Made by a program: the position numbers and the translations under genes. 64,000 nt of DNA from Pseudogymnoascus destructans (Eukaryota; Ascomycota; Leotiomycetes; Thelebolales; Thelebolaceae): NCBI RefSeq assembly GCF_001641265.1, contig NW_020167523.1, forward strand, positions 1,054,001 to 1,118,000, in the 5' to 3' direction. Shown here piece after piece: positions 50,286 through 61,986 of the stretch; position 1 is the stretch's first letter; every line of letters begins with the position of its first letter. The notes under the pieces are model-generated. The model ran no database searches. It was not told the origin of the DNA and saw nothing but the letters and a program-made list of their open reading frames with translations.

Positions 50286-51401
50286 TCAAGAGTCTCTGGA
50301 ATGTGACTTATGACTTAAATCACCCAGTCGAGTGTAGCCTTTCCTATTTTCCCAAAGGCCTTTTGCGCTTCGCACGACGCCAATAGCCGTGACTGCTATT
50401 GAGGCCACAAATCCAATGATCACAAGAGAAGTAATGACCAAGTTATCTCCAATCCATTTGAATAGCAGATTATCCCAATTATCCCAGGTACCTCCTCGAG
50501 TTTGGGTGAAAAATACCCAAGGGGATGCTCCTGGTCGGCCGTCCATGATAATCCGAGCAAGAACCGGCTTATCCTTTGGTAGTTGGCGATGATATTTCTC
50601 CCAGATTTCCGTCTCGAACCATTGGCCTGTTGCGTAGCTAATAGTAAGGTATGGTAGAGGGTAGTTCCAGGCGTAGGAGATGATAGATTCAGTCATTAGT
50701 ACCCAATAAGGGTGATTCGCTTCGCCGCCGAGGATGTTGTTACTTAGAGCTCCACATCCACCGTCAGTAACCCAGGCCGGATAATAGCGCAATGGCTCTA
50801 AACTCGCCGTACATCCCTGAGAAGAATTATTAAAACTTGACGCATTACCCAAGTTTAGCGAAGGCAAGCTTACATTGTCGAGGTCGATATAAATGCCTCC
50901 GAAATGGCGTATAGCAAAGTATCGAAGGGCGTCGATCTTCTGAACTGGGTACTTGAACTTGTCGTAGGTTGGCAGAAACCAAGGGTATTCTTCAGCAAGG
51001 AACTCGCGCGATGTCTTCTCTGTCCAGAGCTGAAATTCGAGTCAGCAGGTATTACTTCTCGACAGCGTCACTCCGCACTTGCTGAAGACAGTACTTGCCC
51101 GATTTTCCCAATTCTCGTTGAAATCAAGACAAGTTTGCCGAGTCTCTTTCCAGTCAGAAGGGAGAGCTTCGTTGTTAGGATCTGTCCAATTGTGAAATAT
51201 TTGATGAATTATGCGAGGGATCGTAGGCCGCCTCTTCACGTCATCCGTGACGGCGTGGTGAGCTTGAGCGACTTCCTCTTGAGTTAGTGCAATGCCGGCA
51301 TGGTCAGAGAACAAATGAACAAAGAAAGCGATGCGAAAAGCCAGGCAGATAAATAGGAAGAAAGCAAGAGCACGAAGACCAAATCGGAAAAGATTCGGCA
51401 T
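50286..51401 (-). CDS. GT32 glycosyltransferase (SUR1/CSH1-like, Golgi membrane)
   Basis: Three exons: 51401-51099, 51029-50874, 50816-50286; all join in phase 0, giving 329 aa. Intron 1 uses a GC donor (CGG-GCAAGT) with a TGCTGAC branch and TTTCAG acceptor; intron 2 (50817-50873) has GTAAGC and TCTCAG. The protein has an N-terminal membrane anchor (about residues 8-30), RPTIPRIIHQIFHNW, LWTEKTSREFLAEEYPWF, and the DXD sugar-nucleotide motif in HFGGIYIDLDN (about 150-152), then DGGCGALSNNILGG and a second membrane helix near residues 270-295. This layout is that of mannosyl-inositol-phosphoceramide synthase catalytic subunits. Family is firm; the exact acceptor is inferred. Confidence 0.9.
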
Positions 51402-51906
51402 TGTTATTGAGCATGCTCTGAGTAAACATCCGAAGTGCTTATATGTGCTCACTTCGAGCCCCACTTAAAGGGGCGTGATTGATTGATTGGTTTATTCATA
51501 ATTTACACGGTTCAAAGCCGCCCATCGGCGGAGGGCAGCTACCTTACCAGCGCACAGGCTATTTCCAGTACGGTATGGCCGCAGTAGGGTCGCCGTCGCC
51601 AAGGAAATTGTGGTCGCACTACGACCAACCACGCCAGCCACAGTCGCGCGACGGTCGCGCGGCCAAAACGGTAGCAAGTTTGTTGACCGTTCATGTTTAT
51701 GACCGTAGTTAGTATGTAGTGTAGTATAACAGCGTTTTTGGACTTATTGTGATGAAGCCGGCGACGGTTTGGCCGCCATGTATTCCCCCCCAAAACGGTG
51801 ATCTCGGCGAAGCCATCATAGCTGCCAGCGACAGAACCATGCCTGATGACTGTCGTGCTATGGTCGGCGAGCCCGCCGACAGTAACAAAACGGTAGCAAT
51901 ACTGCC
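51402..51906. other. Intergenic region, no confident gene
   Basis: The minus ORF 51539-51919 and plus ORF 51479-51712 lack family features. Two copies of AAAACGGTAGCAA (about 51664, 51891) flank the stretch; it may be a decayed non-autonomous element. Confidence 0.4.
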
Positions 51907-52129
51907 TAGGGCTCGGCACGGATGACCAATTTATCCGTCAAATCCGTGCATCCGTGAATATGAATACAAATTGTTAGATTCCAAAAAGTATGAGTATGAA
52001 TATGAATACAAATTATGATTTTTACTAACGGATACGGATGCCAATCCATTCAATCCGCGGATTGAACGAATTAGATAGACTGTAGTTAGAAACTGAATTC
52101 ATTGAGGTCATAGAATGCAGCCCTAGCCT

Positions 52130-52777
52130 CTAACGCCCCCCTTTACTCAAATCCCTCTCCCACATCGCACGAAGTAGTGTTAGAGTCCTCATAGTTTCAC
52201 TACTTAGACTATGCCGACGTAAACCTAATAAGTCTGTATTTTGGTTGAAAAGGCGCTCACAACTAACCTCTGTAATGGGAATTGCAAGGAAATCGCGTGC
52301 AATACGTGCCATTAGCGGATATTCTCCCTTATGAGAATCCCACCGCTTTAGGAGCCAATCAGTTGACTTTGCATCACTAACAGCCACTGGTGGTGAATCA
52401 AGATATATATCAATATCAGACACCTTCACTGTGGTCTTCTTTTTGCCAAAGCGCTCAAGCATACGCTTATATGGATATAGCTCGGGTTGAGATGTCATTG
52501 TCTTCGGATTGAGTAATGGTGGGAGTACCAGCTCATCGCTCAGAGGAGGAGTTGAATAACGATCATGAAGGTAGGTCCGTATTTGCTCCTTGACAACATT
52601 TGTCGCATCTTCGTCTTCAAATTCCTCTTTCAGCATCTCAAATTTGAGTTGTGGATCAAGCATCATCGCAATGTAATGAATATTTGACCCATGTGTCATA
52701 CTGACATTCGTTGCACTCAGTTTGCTATCAAACTCAAGAGCAAACTTAGAAATCTCCTCCTCAAACCTACAAGTCAC
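52130..52777 (-). pseudogene. hAT transposase, C-terminal part with dimerisation domain
   Basis: 215 codons open. The hAT C-terminal dimerisation region is clear at about residues 150-205 (YPLMARIARDFLAIPITEVS, CERLFNQNTDLLGLRRHSLS). Upstream residues (HYIAMMLDPQLKFEML) match the region after the catalytic core. The N-terminal BED finger and the first catalytic residues are missing: 5' of about 52777 only non-coding repeated sequence follows. So it is a truncated, inactive copy. Confidence 0.8.
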
Positions 52778-52832
52778 TATACATATTTTGGCTTGTCACA
52801 CCAACAACAAGAGCAATACTACTCAACGATTG

Positions 52833-53080
52833 CTACAACCCTCTATGATTCATTACACGTCATTGCTCCTTAGTTACTGGGCCGATATGACCACATAGCA
52901 TATCTCTACAACCCTCTATGATTCATTACATGACATCACTCCTTAGTTACTGGGCTAATACTACACATGACATATCTCTATCAACTAGAGGCCTAGGAAC
53001 ATGAACGATAGCTCCAAAAGCTTCTACAACCCTCTATGATTCATTACACGTCATCGCTCCTTAGTTACCCACAATATTGG
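52833..53080. repeat. Three dispersed copies of a ~45-bp motif
   Basis: CTACAACCCTCTATGATTCA followed by TTACACGTCAT-C/T-GCTCC and TTAGTTAC occurs at about 52834, 52907 and 53028, with a fourth at about 16537. Spacing is irregular (about 73 and 121 bp). Confidence 0.75.
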
Positions 53081-53106
53081 TTAAGTTATGACATAATTTG
53101 TCTATA

Positions 53107-53589
53107 GGGGTACTCTGACCTTGGACCTCCTTTCACTTCCTATAGGCTAGGAACCTAGGAGATGGTTCTATGGGATTCTCTTACGTCGACTACAGTTACC
53201 AAGCCTGGTTAGTCATGGAAAGTCTTGGAAAATGAGAGAACTACACTCCTTTAGCATAAATAGGATTGCCCTTTCCTTAAGAAAGGGCAAGCAGACAATA
53301 CAGTAAATCGACTATCACATACTTCCACGTCTTTTCCAAGCTTCCAAGCATTCATCTTGTTTGTTACTCCTTGTTTCTGAAAAGTCAGTGAGGTGTTAAC
53401 CTCTTGACTTACCCCTGAGTTCCCAGACTCAACATTTGTTGCAACTTGTCTGAACCACTTCACTACATCACACACCTGATTGCTGCGTTGTGGAATAGTC
53501 TAAGCTACAACCCTTTGGCTCTGTTTCCTAAGACAGTGTGTTGTCTTAGTAAATTCATCCCTTCCTTGGGTGGCTAGATTTGATGCTGG
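53107..53589. other. Unassigned repeat-like stretch
   Basis: The minus ORF 53251-53475 (VKWFRQVATNVESGNSGV...) may be a transposon fragment, but I cannot place it. Confidence 0.35.
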
Positions 53590-54015
53590 ATCCATGATGC
53601 CACTATTCTCAGATTCTGAGAACTCAATCAAACTTGGAGGGCTTGTACAGTGTTCTGTGTGGTGAGCACAGGATGCTGGGGCTCCTCATCATCATCATCT
53701 TAAGCATCGGAAACCTGTATATATGGAGCCATCGCCTCCTGTAGAATTGTGTCCTCATCTAAGCCTCCCTCCACCTCTTGTATTCCCTCCTCTGCTGGAT
53801 TCAAAAAGTTCGAAAGGTCCATAGCATCTGATATATGACCAGCTTGTTGTACTCGAGTATATAAGTCGTTTAGAACAGGGAGTGGGTGTATAGGAAGCTG
53901 TATTGGGCGTAAAAGAATCGTGCTTTTTCGAAAGCAATTCGAATTGCTAACCTGGCAGGAGTTTGAGGAGGTGCAATAGTGCAACAAGGCGAGGGATTGT
54001 CGGCGAAAGTATAAA
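53590..54015 (-). pseudogene. Tigger transposase C-terminal fragment
   Basis: On the minus strand it keeps the IQLPIHPLPVLNDLYTRVQQ region, then AGHISDAMDLSNFLNPAEEG and an acidic stretch, like the C-terminus at 36360-36600 and the relic at 26950-27450. Stops and a missing N-terminus show it is a remnant. Confidence 0.65.
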
Positions 54016-55427
54016 CGAGTAATGCTTGAGACTTCAAACTTTGTTGACTTGACTTATGTGAGAATGCGTATCTTAAACATCCTCGAGGGGAAATGCCGCA
54101 GCTTTATAGAAAGGAGTTGTCCAAAGTGGACGCTGGATCACATACAGAGAGAAAACATTGCCGACTGTTGCAGTCCTTGGATGTCGACGACTCCTTACAT
54201 GCTTCACCTTAACGCAATTGCCACATCTAGTATATAGTACAGCAACAACAGGGTTTGATCTAGGGTCAACGCATGCCACGTCAGTGCACCAACTTCAATG
54301 CTAGCCATCTTTGATAGCCTGCATATGTCTGCCTAGTTTCTGATAGATGTGACTGACGGTGCCTGCTTGGTCGTCCTGGAGGCATAGGCACTTGTAGATT
54401 GTGGCGCGCTCTATCCATTTGCCATCTCGTACTGTCAACAATTGGCTTTCCTTTGTGACTGGTTCACATTTTCACGTGGAGATCAGAGATTCAAACCAGA
54501 GAAACCTTTTTTCCAAATTACAGATGCTGAAACACTGCACAGTCTCTTAGCGCCCGGCCTTCAGTTCATTCACAATTTTGACACTAATGATAGTTTATAT
54601 TCTCATAAAGTTTAAAAGATGCTTACAGTTTGCGCAGTGTCTCGAGATAGGGTTCCACAGAATAATCGTGCGTGGGAGAGTATCTTATATAATGCGTATG
54701 CGGTTGTGAATAACATAATCACACCAACGACCGGCGGCCCCACTTTATCTACTGTATTCGAGATACTGGATTCTCTGGTGTGTCTCTGGCGATGTGACTC
54801 TTCGTCGTAAATGATTTCTTGCGGGCGCTGTTGTTATACCGTTATCTTGGAAGTTGGAAGGGTCGATTTATGCGTTTGTGGTTGTTTTGGCTGCACAGGC
54901 TGGAAATGTGGAATGGAGCTGTCGAAGAGAGAGAGGCTTTATAAAGTCTACCCTGACGCTAATTTATTTAAACTTTTAGGTTGTATGGCTCCGTCCGTTC
55001 GAGAATACACTAATTTGGGCGACATACGATCGTGGGGGTCATTTGAGTCTAAATGTCATACTCCGCCATATCATGATAAAGCTCGCAATATAGTACAAAA
55101 ATAGCACGTATGATTAAAAAAGCTTGCAAAATATATATTAAAATTCTATTGTATGTGATATAGCAAGTTAACAATGCCCTCTCCATGAGCAAATAGGCCT
55201 CTGAAAAGCATATGCACGGTGCCGTCATAAAATACTGCACCGAATGAGCAATCAGCTTTGTATAATTTTGAAATCCCCCTACGGATGTCGTTGTAGTTTC
55301 GCTCTCACTATCATCGCTGTGTATCCATCGCTAACAAAGCAAACCAACTTAGTCCAGTGCGCCAATGGGTAATCATCGCTCAAAAAACAGACCAAAAAAC
55401 AGACCAAAAATCGTATCGTCTCGCATC
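54016..55427. other. Gene-poor stretch, nothing recognised
   Basis: 1.4 kb without a supported gene or RNA gene. ORFs of 63-97 codons (54022, 54619, 54811, 55049) lack features. No transposon ends recognised. Confidence 0.4.
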
Positions 55428-55701
55428 TCATCCTCGGCAGCATGAACCAAAGCACATATCTAAAAGAGATTATGTCAGCATATATCGACGATAATAGGAA
55501 GGACAAGTCACCTGGGTTTCCTCCAGTGCGGACGGCCCTTGGCTTCTTCACTGCCACAACCTTCTCAGCTGGAATGAGGTTCAAGACGGAATCGGTATCT
55601 CCGCGGTCAGCGTTGAACAGGGAAACACGGACCTTCTGCCAGATGGCCTGAGGAAAGTGTCCCGAGGTGTTCTTGTTGTATTGAGAGGTATAACGCGCCA
55701 T
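55428..55701 (-). CDS. Small two-exon protein of unknown function (73 aa)
   Basis: Exon 1 55701-55512, exon 2 55459-55428. The intron 55460-55511 (52 bp) has a GTGACT donor, TGCTGAC branch and TTTTAG acceptor; joining in phase 1 gives an end DMCFGSCCRG. The first exon (MARYTSQYNKNTSGHFPQAI, then WQKVRVSLFNADRGDTDSV) has balanced composition and host-like codon use, unlike the transposon relics. The last ten residues hold three cysteines. I do not recognise the family. A read-through version without splicing would add an unlikely 76-residue tail. Confidence 0.5.
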
Positions 55702-55885
55702 TTTTGATATGGTGGGGTTGAAATAGCTCTGTGTGTGGTATGTGGGGTTGAGGTTGTCAGCGTTTGAGGTGGCAATGGGTCTCTCCGTGGATGTGGGAGG
55801 TAGGTAGCTTTATACTGTGAACGTTAGCCATGTGAACCGCAAGCAAGTGCCTCACGGGTATGCGAGTGAAAGAAAATGCAGTGTT

Positions 55886-55999
55886 TGTCCAAAACGGATA
55901 TGCTATGGGAACAAAGCACTTGGCATGAGAGATGAGTCTTACTGTCCAAAACGGATATGCTCTGGGAACAAAGCACTTGGCATGAGGGATGAGTCTTAC
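55886..55999. repeat. 57-bp tandem duplication
   Basis: Two adjacent 57-bp copies (TGTCCAAAACGGATATGCT...) differing at only about two positions. It lies about 185 bp upstream of the start of the 73-aa gene. Confidence 0.85.
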
Positions 56000-56860
56000 A
56001 GGATTCGGCGGGATAGTCTCACGGGGGAGATTTGTACATTTGTTTGGTTGGCGATCTGCCGCTGGAGCTTGGACGGCCTCGTGCAGAAGGGTTACACTGT
56101 TTGCTAAAAGGCACCACTCGACGGGTAAGTGTGTGTACCACCGGTTGTGATGTGGGGACGACTAGCTTTTCAAGTGAAAAAGGTCTGGTCGTGGGAATAC
56201 AGAGTGATTAGTTTTCTTTGTTGGTTGTTTGTATTTGGATAGTAATCGGTTGAGGTTATAATGGTTTTCAGTAATCACATATTGGCAGGAACTATCGAAG
56301 CATTTATACTTGATTTCGCTTTTTGTATGATTCGTAAATGCCAAGGGCATATGATTGATAACTTATTGATAACTACGAAAATCCAACTGCCAAGACCGAA
56401 CATTGCTTGTTGTTTACACACATGCTATAAATCCACTGTTGTTATAGGTTCAAGCAATTATTGCCGAGCCTAGCCACCGTCATGCGAAAGCCGTGGGCCT
56501 CGGCAGGATAGAGCGGCATTGTCAGCCGAGTAGCCTCAGAGAAAATCCGAGAATAAATTCTTTCTTTGGGTAGGTGAATTATAACTGGTATTGGCAAGAT
56601 AATGTAATCAAAAGCGGAATCCCAAATAGCAAGTCAAATTGTCAAATCCGTCGTGATATTCGGGTTGCACCGCCGCTAATATCTTTATATAAGGTACGAC
56701 GTCACTTTTCTATTCTAAGCAGGGTGGGGCGCCACCAGAATTCCTTGCTGATAGGCTCCTTGGCAAACCTTCACTCCCACCTCTAACGGAAGCCGTTGGG
56801 ATAAGGCAAAACGACAACATCAATTCCTCATAACGACCGATTTCATAGCACAACTCAGCT
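56000..56860. other. Intergenic region, nothing recognised
   Basis: AT-rich; short ORFs (56162-56473, 56574-56786) have no support. It contains the ROT1 promoter on its right side. Confidence 0.45.
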
Positions 56861-57735
56861 ATGATTCTCCGCGCAGTCTTTGCTACGAGCGTGCTGCTCA
56901 TATCGTCGTCGAATGCAGCAATTAACCTCGCATTGGTTGGGACATGGTCATCCAAGTCCGCCAAGGTGATGACAGGGCCGGTATGGTCGCACCAACTGTA
57001 AATTATCCGATGAGCAAGGCTTATATTTCATCTACAGGGCTTCTATAATCCCGTAAATGACAGCTTCATCGAGCCATCCCACGCGGGCATTTCATACTCC
57101 TTCACTGCGGATGGCTTCTACGAATCAGCGTACTACCGCGCAGTCTCCAATCGTATGTTCCCCTCCCCCCAGCCACATCGCAAACTAACCCCTCTCCAGC
57201 AACCAGCCCTAACTGCCCCAAAGCGCTCCTCCAGTTCCAACATGGCACTTTCACCGAGAACGCCAACGGCTCTCTGAGCCTAAACCCCATCGCCGTCGAC
57301 GGGCGGCAGCAGCTCTCCGACCCCTGCAAGAACTCAAAGAACTCGGAGTACTCGCGCTACCACCAGCCGGAGCTGATGATGAAGTACGAGGCGAAAATAG
57401 ACGACTACAAGAAGACCAATCGCCTTGACCTGTACCAGTTTGACGGCACGCCCATCCAGCCGCTGTATCAGGCGTATAGCCCGCCTATGATGCTACCGAC
57501 GGTGACGATGAACCCAACCGACAAAGCTGACGCTGCGAAGGAGACGGGTGCCAAGGTGAAGAGGGGTGAGGGATTGGCGGAGAGCTTACTCGAGCCACTG
57601 AACAAGGACGCCAAGCACATTAAACGACATGTGTCCGGGGCGATGGATGTGAATTCGCCGTCCGGTATGGCGAATTCGGTGTGGTGGGCCGGTGTTGGGA
57701 TGACGCTTCTTGGAGGTGCGGCGTATCTGTTATGA
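56861..57735 (+). CDS. ROT1: ROT1, ER membrane chaperone for cell-wall synthesis
   Basis: Three exons: 56861-56980, 57038-57152, 57200-57735 (introns 57 and 47 bp with GTATGG and GTATGT donors, ACAG and CCAG acceptors), 256 aa, the normal family length. Rot1 is an essential ER protein-folding factor needed for beta-1,6-glucan and N-glycoprotein quality. The N-terminal signal peptide is MILRAVFATSVLLISSSNAA; then VGTWSSKS, GFYNPVNDSFIEPSHAGISY, SFTADGFYESAYYRAVSNPT, PNCPKALLQFQHGTF, VDGRQQLSDPC and PPMMLPTVTMNPT, all family blocks. The C-terminal membrane anchor is SVWWAGVGMTLLGGAAYLL. Junction codons restore NPTSPNCP exactly. Confidence 0.95.
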
Positions 57736-57896
57736 TTATGAGGGGTTGGATGGGTTGGGTGACATTTAGACTGGGCGAACAGACGGCGTATATATAGACT
57801 TGGAGAGACTTGCACAAGAGGAGGATGCTGGATGGAAGATATTATTTGTAACGATAGAAGTATAAATTAAGCATTGAACAAACTCATGCTGCTACG

Positions 57897-59636
57897 CTAT
57901 TCAAAACATTGATCCCAATGTCCATCGTGTTGTGGGAATGTCAAACTATCAACGAATGCGCCTAATTTGCAGCGTCCAAGGCTATCGACGCCGCAATTTT
58001 GAAGGGGTATCACACGGTCATTAATCAGGACTCTCACGAGCTCCTCGTCTTGCCCTCCACAGCGCATCTTCTCAAAATACGCACGGGCTCCAAACGGCAC
58101 CATCCGGCTCGTCGAATAACCATTAGTCTCGTCTATGGTCTGCAAGTTCTCCTTATCCAACGCCTTCGTGCCATTGAGAAGTCCAAGCGCTGCGTAGATG
58201 GCCATCATGTCGTTGTCATGGCTGAAATCCGCAAACATTGTTGTATTCTTGTCGATGGGGAATGTTTTATGTGAGCCGTCCAGGGTGGAATTCGTGCTGG
58301 TGTGGTCAACAACAGGGCTGTTCGTCAGCCGTGCAACGAGCTCGTTCGCAAATCCGACACCTTGCGTAGGCCCCATGGGGTTCCCTTGTGCGAATCCATA
58401 GAATTTGCCTAGTGATTGATAGTACTCGTAAGAGCGCCACTCGGACGTGGTGAAGATATGGCAGAAGGGCGACAGAGGCGCCTCATACTGGCTAGGCACA
58501 TCATCAGGATCAACAGTGCCAAAAGGACACACATCCATCAGGTATATGATCTCTCTCGAAGTCAAGTTGACACCCTTCAGATCCTCGTTGATGCGGGCCT
58601 GAATTGGCGGGACAAAGGTCGCCGCGAACACGGATTGGGCATCTAAGCCACCGTGGGAGAATGGTCCTGACTCGAAGGAGGTGCAGAGGTCATGGCTCAG
58701 AGTGTTGTTGAAGTCAGGACGCTCGGGAATTAGGAGGGCAGGGTAACCCTCGTCGTAGTCTGGCCCAATATGCTCAGGGTCCTCCTGTCGTGCTATTTCA
58801 AAGCCTTCCATCCACCAAAGAGCAGAGGCCATCATACGATCTTGGTCGGTACTTCGTATGAAGGGGATTGTATCTTTGGCCAGAGACTGATAGCGCTGAT
58901 AATGTTTGTATCCCATGTTAGTCAGCTGCTGTATGCCCACAATAGTTAACTTGTCGGCGGCGCTTCTCCATTTATAGGATCTAAGAAACTCGTATTTCCC
59001 CTCAAGCTTCCCCTCAATGTTCCCGACAGTTGTGAGGACATGACCAACAAGTTTCTTGTACAGGATCGCCTTTGTGAACGTAGGATATCTGGCACCGTGA
59101 CGAGCCAGCATTTGAACGAATGTTATTTCGCAAGATGCTGGGGTGTCTGCCGATATTTCAGAAGGCACTGTGAAATAAGGGGAGTATTGGCCCCAATGGT
59201 GTGAGATCTCAGGGTGGCATTGATAGCCATTGTTAATTTCACCCGCCACCGTACGCTGGCAGGGAAGTGTATGATCCCCGGGGCGAGATCGCGCCCAGCT
59301 GTTCTTCTGTTAGTATGCCACTGAAGACAATCCGCTCCAATATCAAGAAAGGGCTCGTCGATGTTGTTCTGAACATGTATGCACCACTTGACAGCAATAA
59401 GACAAGACGCCCAAAGAGATTCAGACTTACGCAACAGCTGCTGCAATGATCAGTAAAAAGGTTAAGCAGATTATAACAATTGTCAATATTATTGTCGCGG
59501 CCCTCTTCCTTGCGGTGCCAGGGGCTTCCTCTTCCTCCTCAGCGACTGGTTGTTGCGTTGGTTCAGCATCGCCATCTTCGGTCAATACAGGCTCATAGCC
59601 CGGCCTCGCCGCTGCATCTCGGAAAAAGGACGTCAT
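57897..59636 (-). CDS. Histidine acid phosphatase (phytase-like), membrane-anchored
   Basis: Two exons: 59636-59431 and 59298-57897; intron 59299-59430 (132 bp, GTAAGT donor, ACTAAC, AACAG acceptor) joins in phase 2, giving 535 aa. Hydrolyses phosphate monoesters such as phytate through a phospho-histidine intermediate. Visible: catalytic RHGARYPT at about residue 135, partner HD in FADFSHDNDMM at about 430, and several cysteines of the fungal phytase fold (GYQCHPEISHHWGQYSPYF). Oddity: no cleavable signal peptide; instead a 43-residue acidic, Pro-rich N-terminus precedes a single membrane helix (AATIILTIVIICLTFLLIIA), which predicts a type II anchored enzyme with its active site outside or in a vacuole lumen. 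The 450-codon frame alone lacks a real ATG, which supports the splice. Confidence 0.9.
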
Positions 59637-60204
59637 CTCGAGACTGTATTAATTAACAAAGGTTTTTAAGATACTGCCTGCCAGGCTTGGTGTTTTCGAT
59701 GGAGGTGGAGTCGACCTGGTCGTCTGATATCGTGCCGACGCCGTAACACCAAGTGTAACCGCAGGCGGCTGAGCAGCAGGTGATTATTCAGAGGGACGAT
59801 AACATATAATGTACTGAATAGAAATATATGCCGATACCGTCGCAATGATTTCTATTTAGTAGAGGTTAACTTGAACAACGTCGCCGCATGGATCGAAACG
59901 GGGGTTCCAAATGGCAGGGTTTCGCAAAGCGTTCGCTGTATCGACAAGTCACGCATCTTTGTTATCATCCAACCAAAAGGCCACACGCGCTTGGCGCCAA
60001 CTTTTCGATCTGAGTCGCCACAGCAAAAATACTACAGTCTGCCATTTGATCGTATGATCATTATGTATATGGGCAACACAGCTATTCTGAACTTAGTAGA
60101 AGCAATGGAGTATATTCAAGACTTCTTTAATGTAATATACAGTCTAGCCCTCGTTGTTCCCATAGCGTAGAGAACCTGCCCTCTAATTCATACCTATGTT
60201 ATAT
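59637..60204. other. Intergenic region, no gene seen
   Basis: Phosphatase promoter on the left and IDH2 3' flank on the right. The plus ORF 59871-60170 has no features. Confidence 0.5.
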
Positions 60205-61655
60205 CTATAAGCGGCTGATAATGGCACCAGCGTACTCGTGGGTCTTGGCCGTTCCGTGAAGATCTCCGGTCAAGGTCTTGCCCTCTGCAAGAGTCTCAAA
60301 AATGGCCTTCTCGATGCGCACGGCTTGCTCCTCAAGACCCATGTGTCTCAACATCATGATGGAGCTGAGAAGAAGTGCGGTTGGGTTGGCAAGACCCTTG
60401 CCCGCGATATCCGGGGCGGATCCGTGAACAGCCTCGAAGATGGAGCACTCATCACCAATGTTGGCAGATGGAGTAAGACCAAGACCACCGATAAGTCCAG
60501 CGCAGGTATCGGAGAGAATGTCTCCGTAAAGGTTGGGCATGACCAACACCTTATCGTTGTATGGGGTTGGGTCGGTAACAATCTTCAGGCAGGTGTTGTC
60601 GATAAGCTCGGCATCAAATTCGACGGCTGGGAAGTCCTTGGCGACTCTCTGGGCAGTGGAAAGGAAAAGACCATCGCTCATCTTCATGATGGTGGCCTTG
60701 TGGACGGCGCGGACCTTTAGCTTGCCTATTTCCTCAGCGTACTGGAAAGCGTATTTGCAGACACGCTCAGACGCCTCTCTTGTGATGAGCTTGATGCTCT
60801 GCACAACACCGTCAATAACGACGTGCTCAATGCCGGAGTATTCTCCCTCGGTGTTCTCTCTGATGAGAACGGTATCCACACCATCGTATGGGGTCTTAAA
60901 TCCCGCAATAGAGCGGCAGGGACGCACGTTGGCGAAGAGGTTGAATGTACGGCGGAGGGTGAGGTTCAGGGAGACGTGGCCCTTGCCAATGGGTGTCTGA
61001 ATATGTTTAGCAACTTGTATGTAATAATTGGTCGGTATCCTTACGGCAAGCGGTCCCTTGAGGGCAACCTTGTTCCTCTCAATGCTCTCAATAGTCTCGT
61101 CGGGAATAACAGTCTTGCCATCCTTCAGTCGAGGAGTAACATCGACGGGCTCCCATTTAATTGGTGTCTACAATCATGTCAGTCTCATTCCGTGGTGGAA
61201 GAAATGGCGCAAATCGTACATTAGCAGCCTTGAAGATGTCCTTCACTGACTGGGCAATCTCTGGGCCGATACCGTCACCCTCAATCAAACTGACAGTGTA
61301 AAGTCCCTGTCAAATCGTTAGTCAAATATCTTATTACCATCCTATGTCGATTCCAATCGGTCGGCTTGATGGCATGTCGCAATGTATTCAAGAAGTGACG
61401 CGAAATTGACGCAATTCGGGGTAGCATACATCAGATCCCTTCTTTCCGTGGAACTTTGCGACTTTGTCATGAGTGCTGGCGCCCGCAGCATATGTTCGTG
61501 TCTGGTAATTCAGCTGGTTAGTAGGTGGGACTCCAATTTGCTTATCAATTGGGGTAATTTGGAGTTCAAACCTGAAGAGAGGATAGCATAGCAACACCAT
61601 TTGCACGAAGGCATTGGCGGCGCGCTGGCGCGGCAATGGACCGGATAGCAAGCAT
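60205..61655 (-). CDS. IDH2: NAD-dependent isocitrate dehydrogenase subunit 2, mitochondrial
   Basis: Five exons: 61655-61572, 61501-61430, 61306-61220, 61167-61045, 60996-60205; introns of 70, 123, 52, 48 bp, all in phase 0; 385 aa. Catalytic subunit of the TCA-cycle enzyme converting isocitrate to 2-oxoglutarate with NAD+. The N-terminus ([20 protein letters not shown]) is a mitochondrial targeting peptide. Family blocks: [153 protein letters not shown]. Diverges from SEC5 with 331 bp between the starts. Confidence 0.95.
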
Positions 61656-61986
61656 CTTGAAATATCACAGAGAGAATGCCGCTCTCGCGCGAATGCAAGA
61701 TTGTTGGAGAGAGATAGGTTTGGTGAGGGCGAACTGGAGTTTCTTGCAACATGCGCCAAGATTTCAGGCGAAAGCCTTGCACTACCGCGCCAAGAAATAT
61801 TGCCGCTTCCATCCGTCCATCCGTCCACCAACTGTAGCGTGGCCTACCTATCGCGCGCTTATCTGGGCCTGGTCTCGCATCCATTGACAGCTCCCAACAT
61901 TATCTTCGATGGCAGGTGCCGATGTTTATTGTTTAGGAGAATTGCCAAATCTTGCAAATCCAAAAGCGGCATGAGCTTGTTAAAAT
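61656..61986. promoter_or_regulatory. Divergent promoter between IDH2 and SEC5
   Basis: 331 bp between two head-to-head starts. ORFs here run into the first IDH2 exon and show no features. No motif identified with confidence. Confidence 0.5.

Larger units (their letters stand above)
51907..53106 (-). mobile_element. hAT transposon remnant, 3' half
   Basis: The end TAGGGCTCGGCACGG at 51907 is typical of hAT termini. Next come AT-rich subterminal repeats of TATGAATACAAATT and CCGTCAAATCCGTGCATCCG, then the transposase C-terminus. The other end is not found. 52697-53106 is also present at 16215-16614. Confidence 0.75.

Noticed and set aside
51539..51919. 126-codon minus ORF left of the hAT end
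   Set aside because: Low-complexity, runs into the hAT terminus, no family match.
54619..55104. Two short plus-strand ORFs as possible host genes
   Set aside because: No domain, signal or splice evidence; composition like the surrounding non-coding sequence.
61388..61884. Two overlapping minus ORFs (147 and 124 codons) in front of IDH2
   Set aside because: They read through IDH2 exons 1-2 and introns in wrong frames; the five-exon IDH2 model with a mitochondrial presequence fits better.
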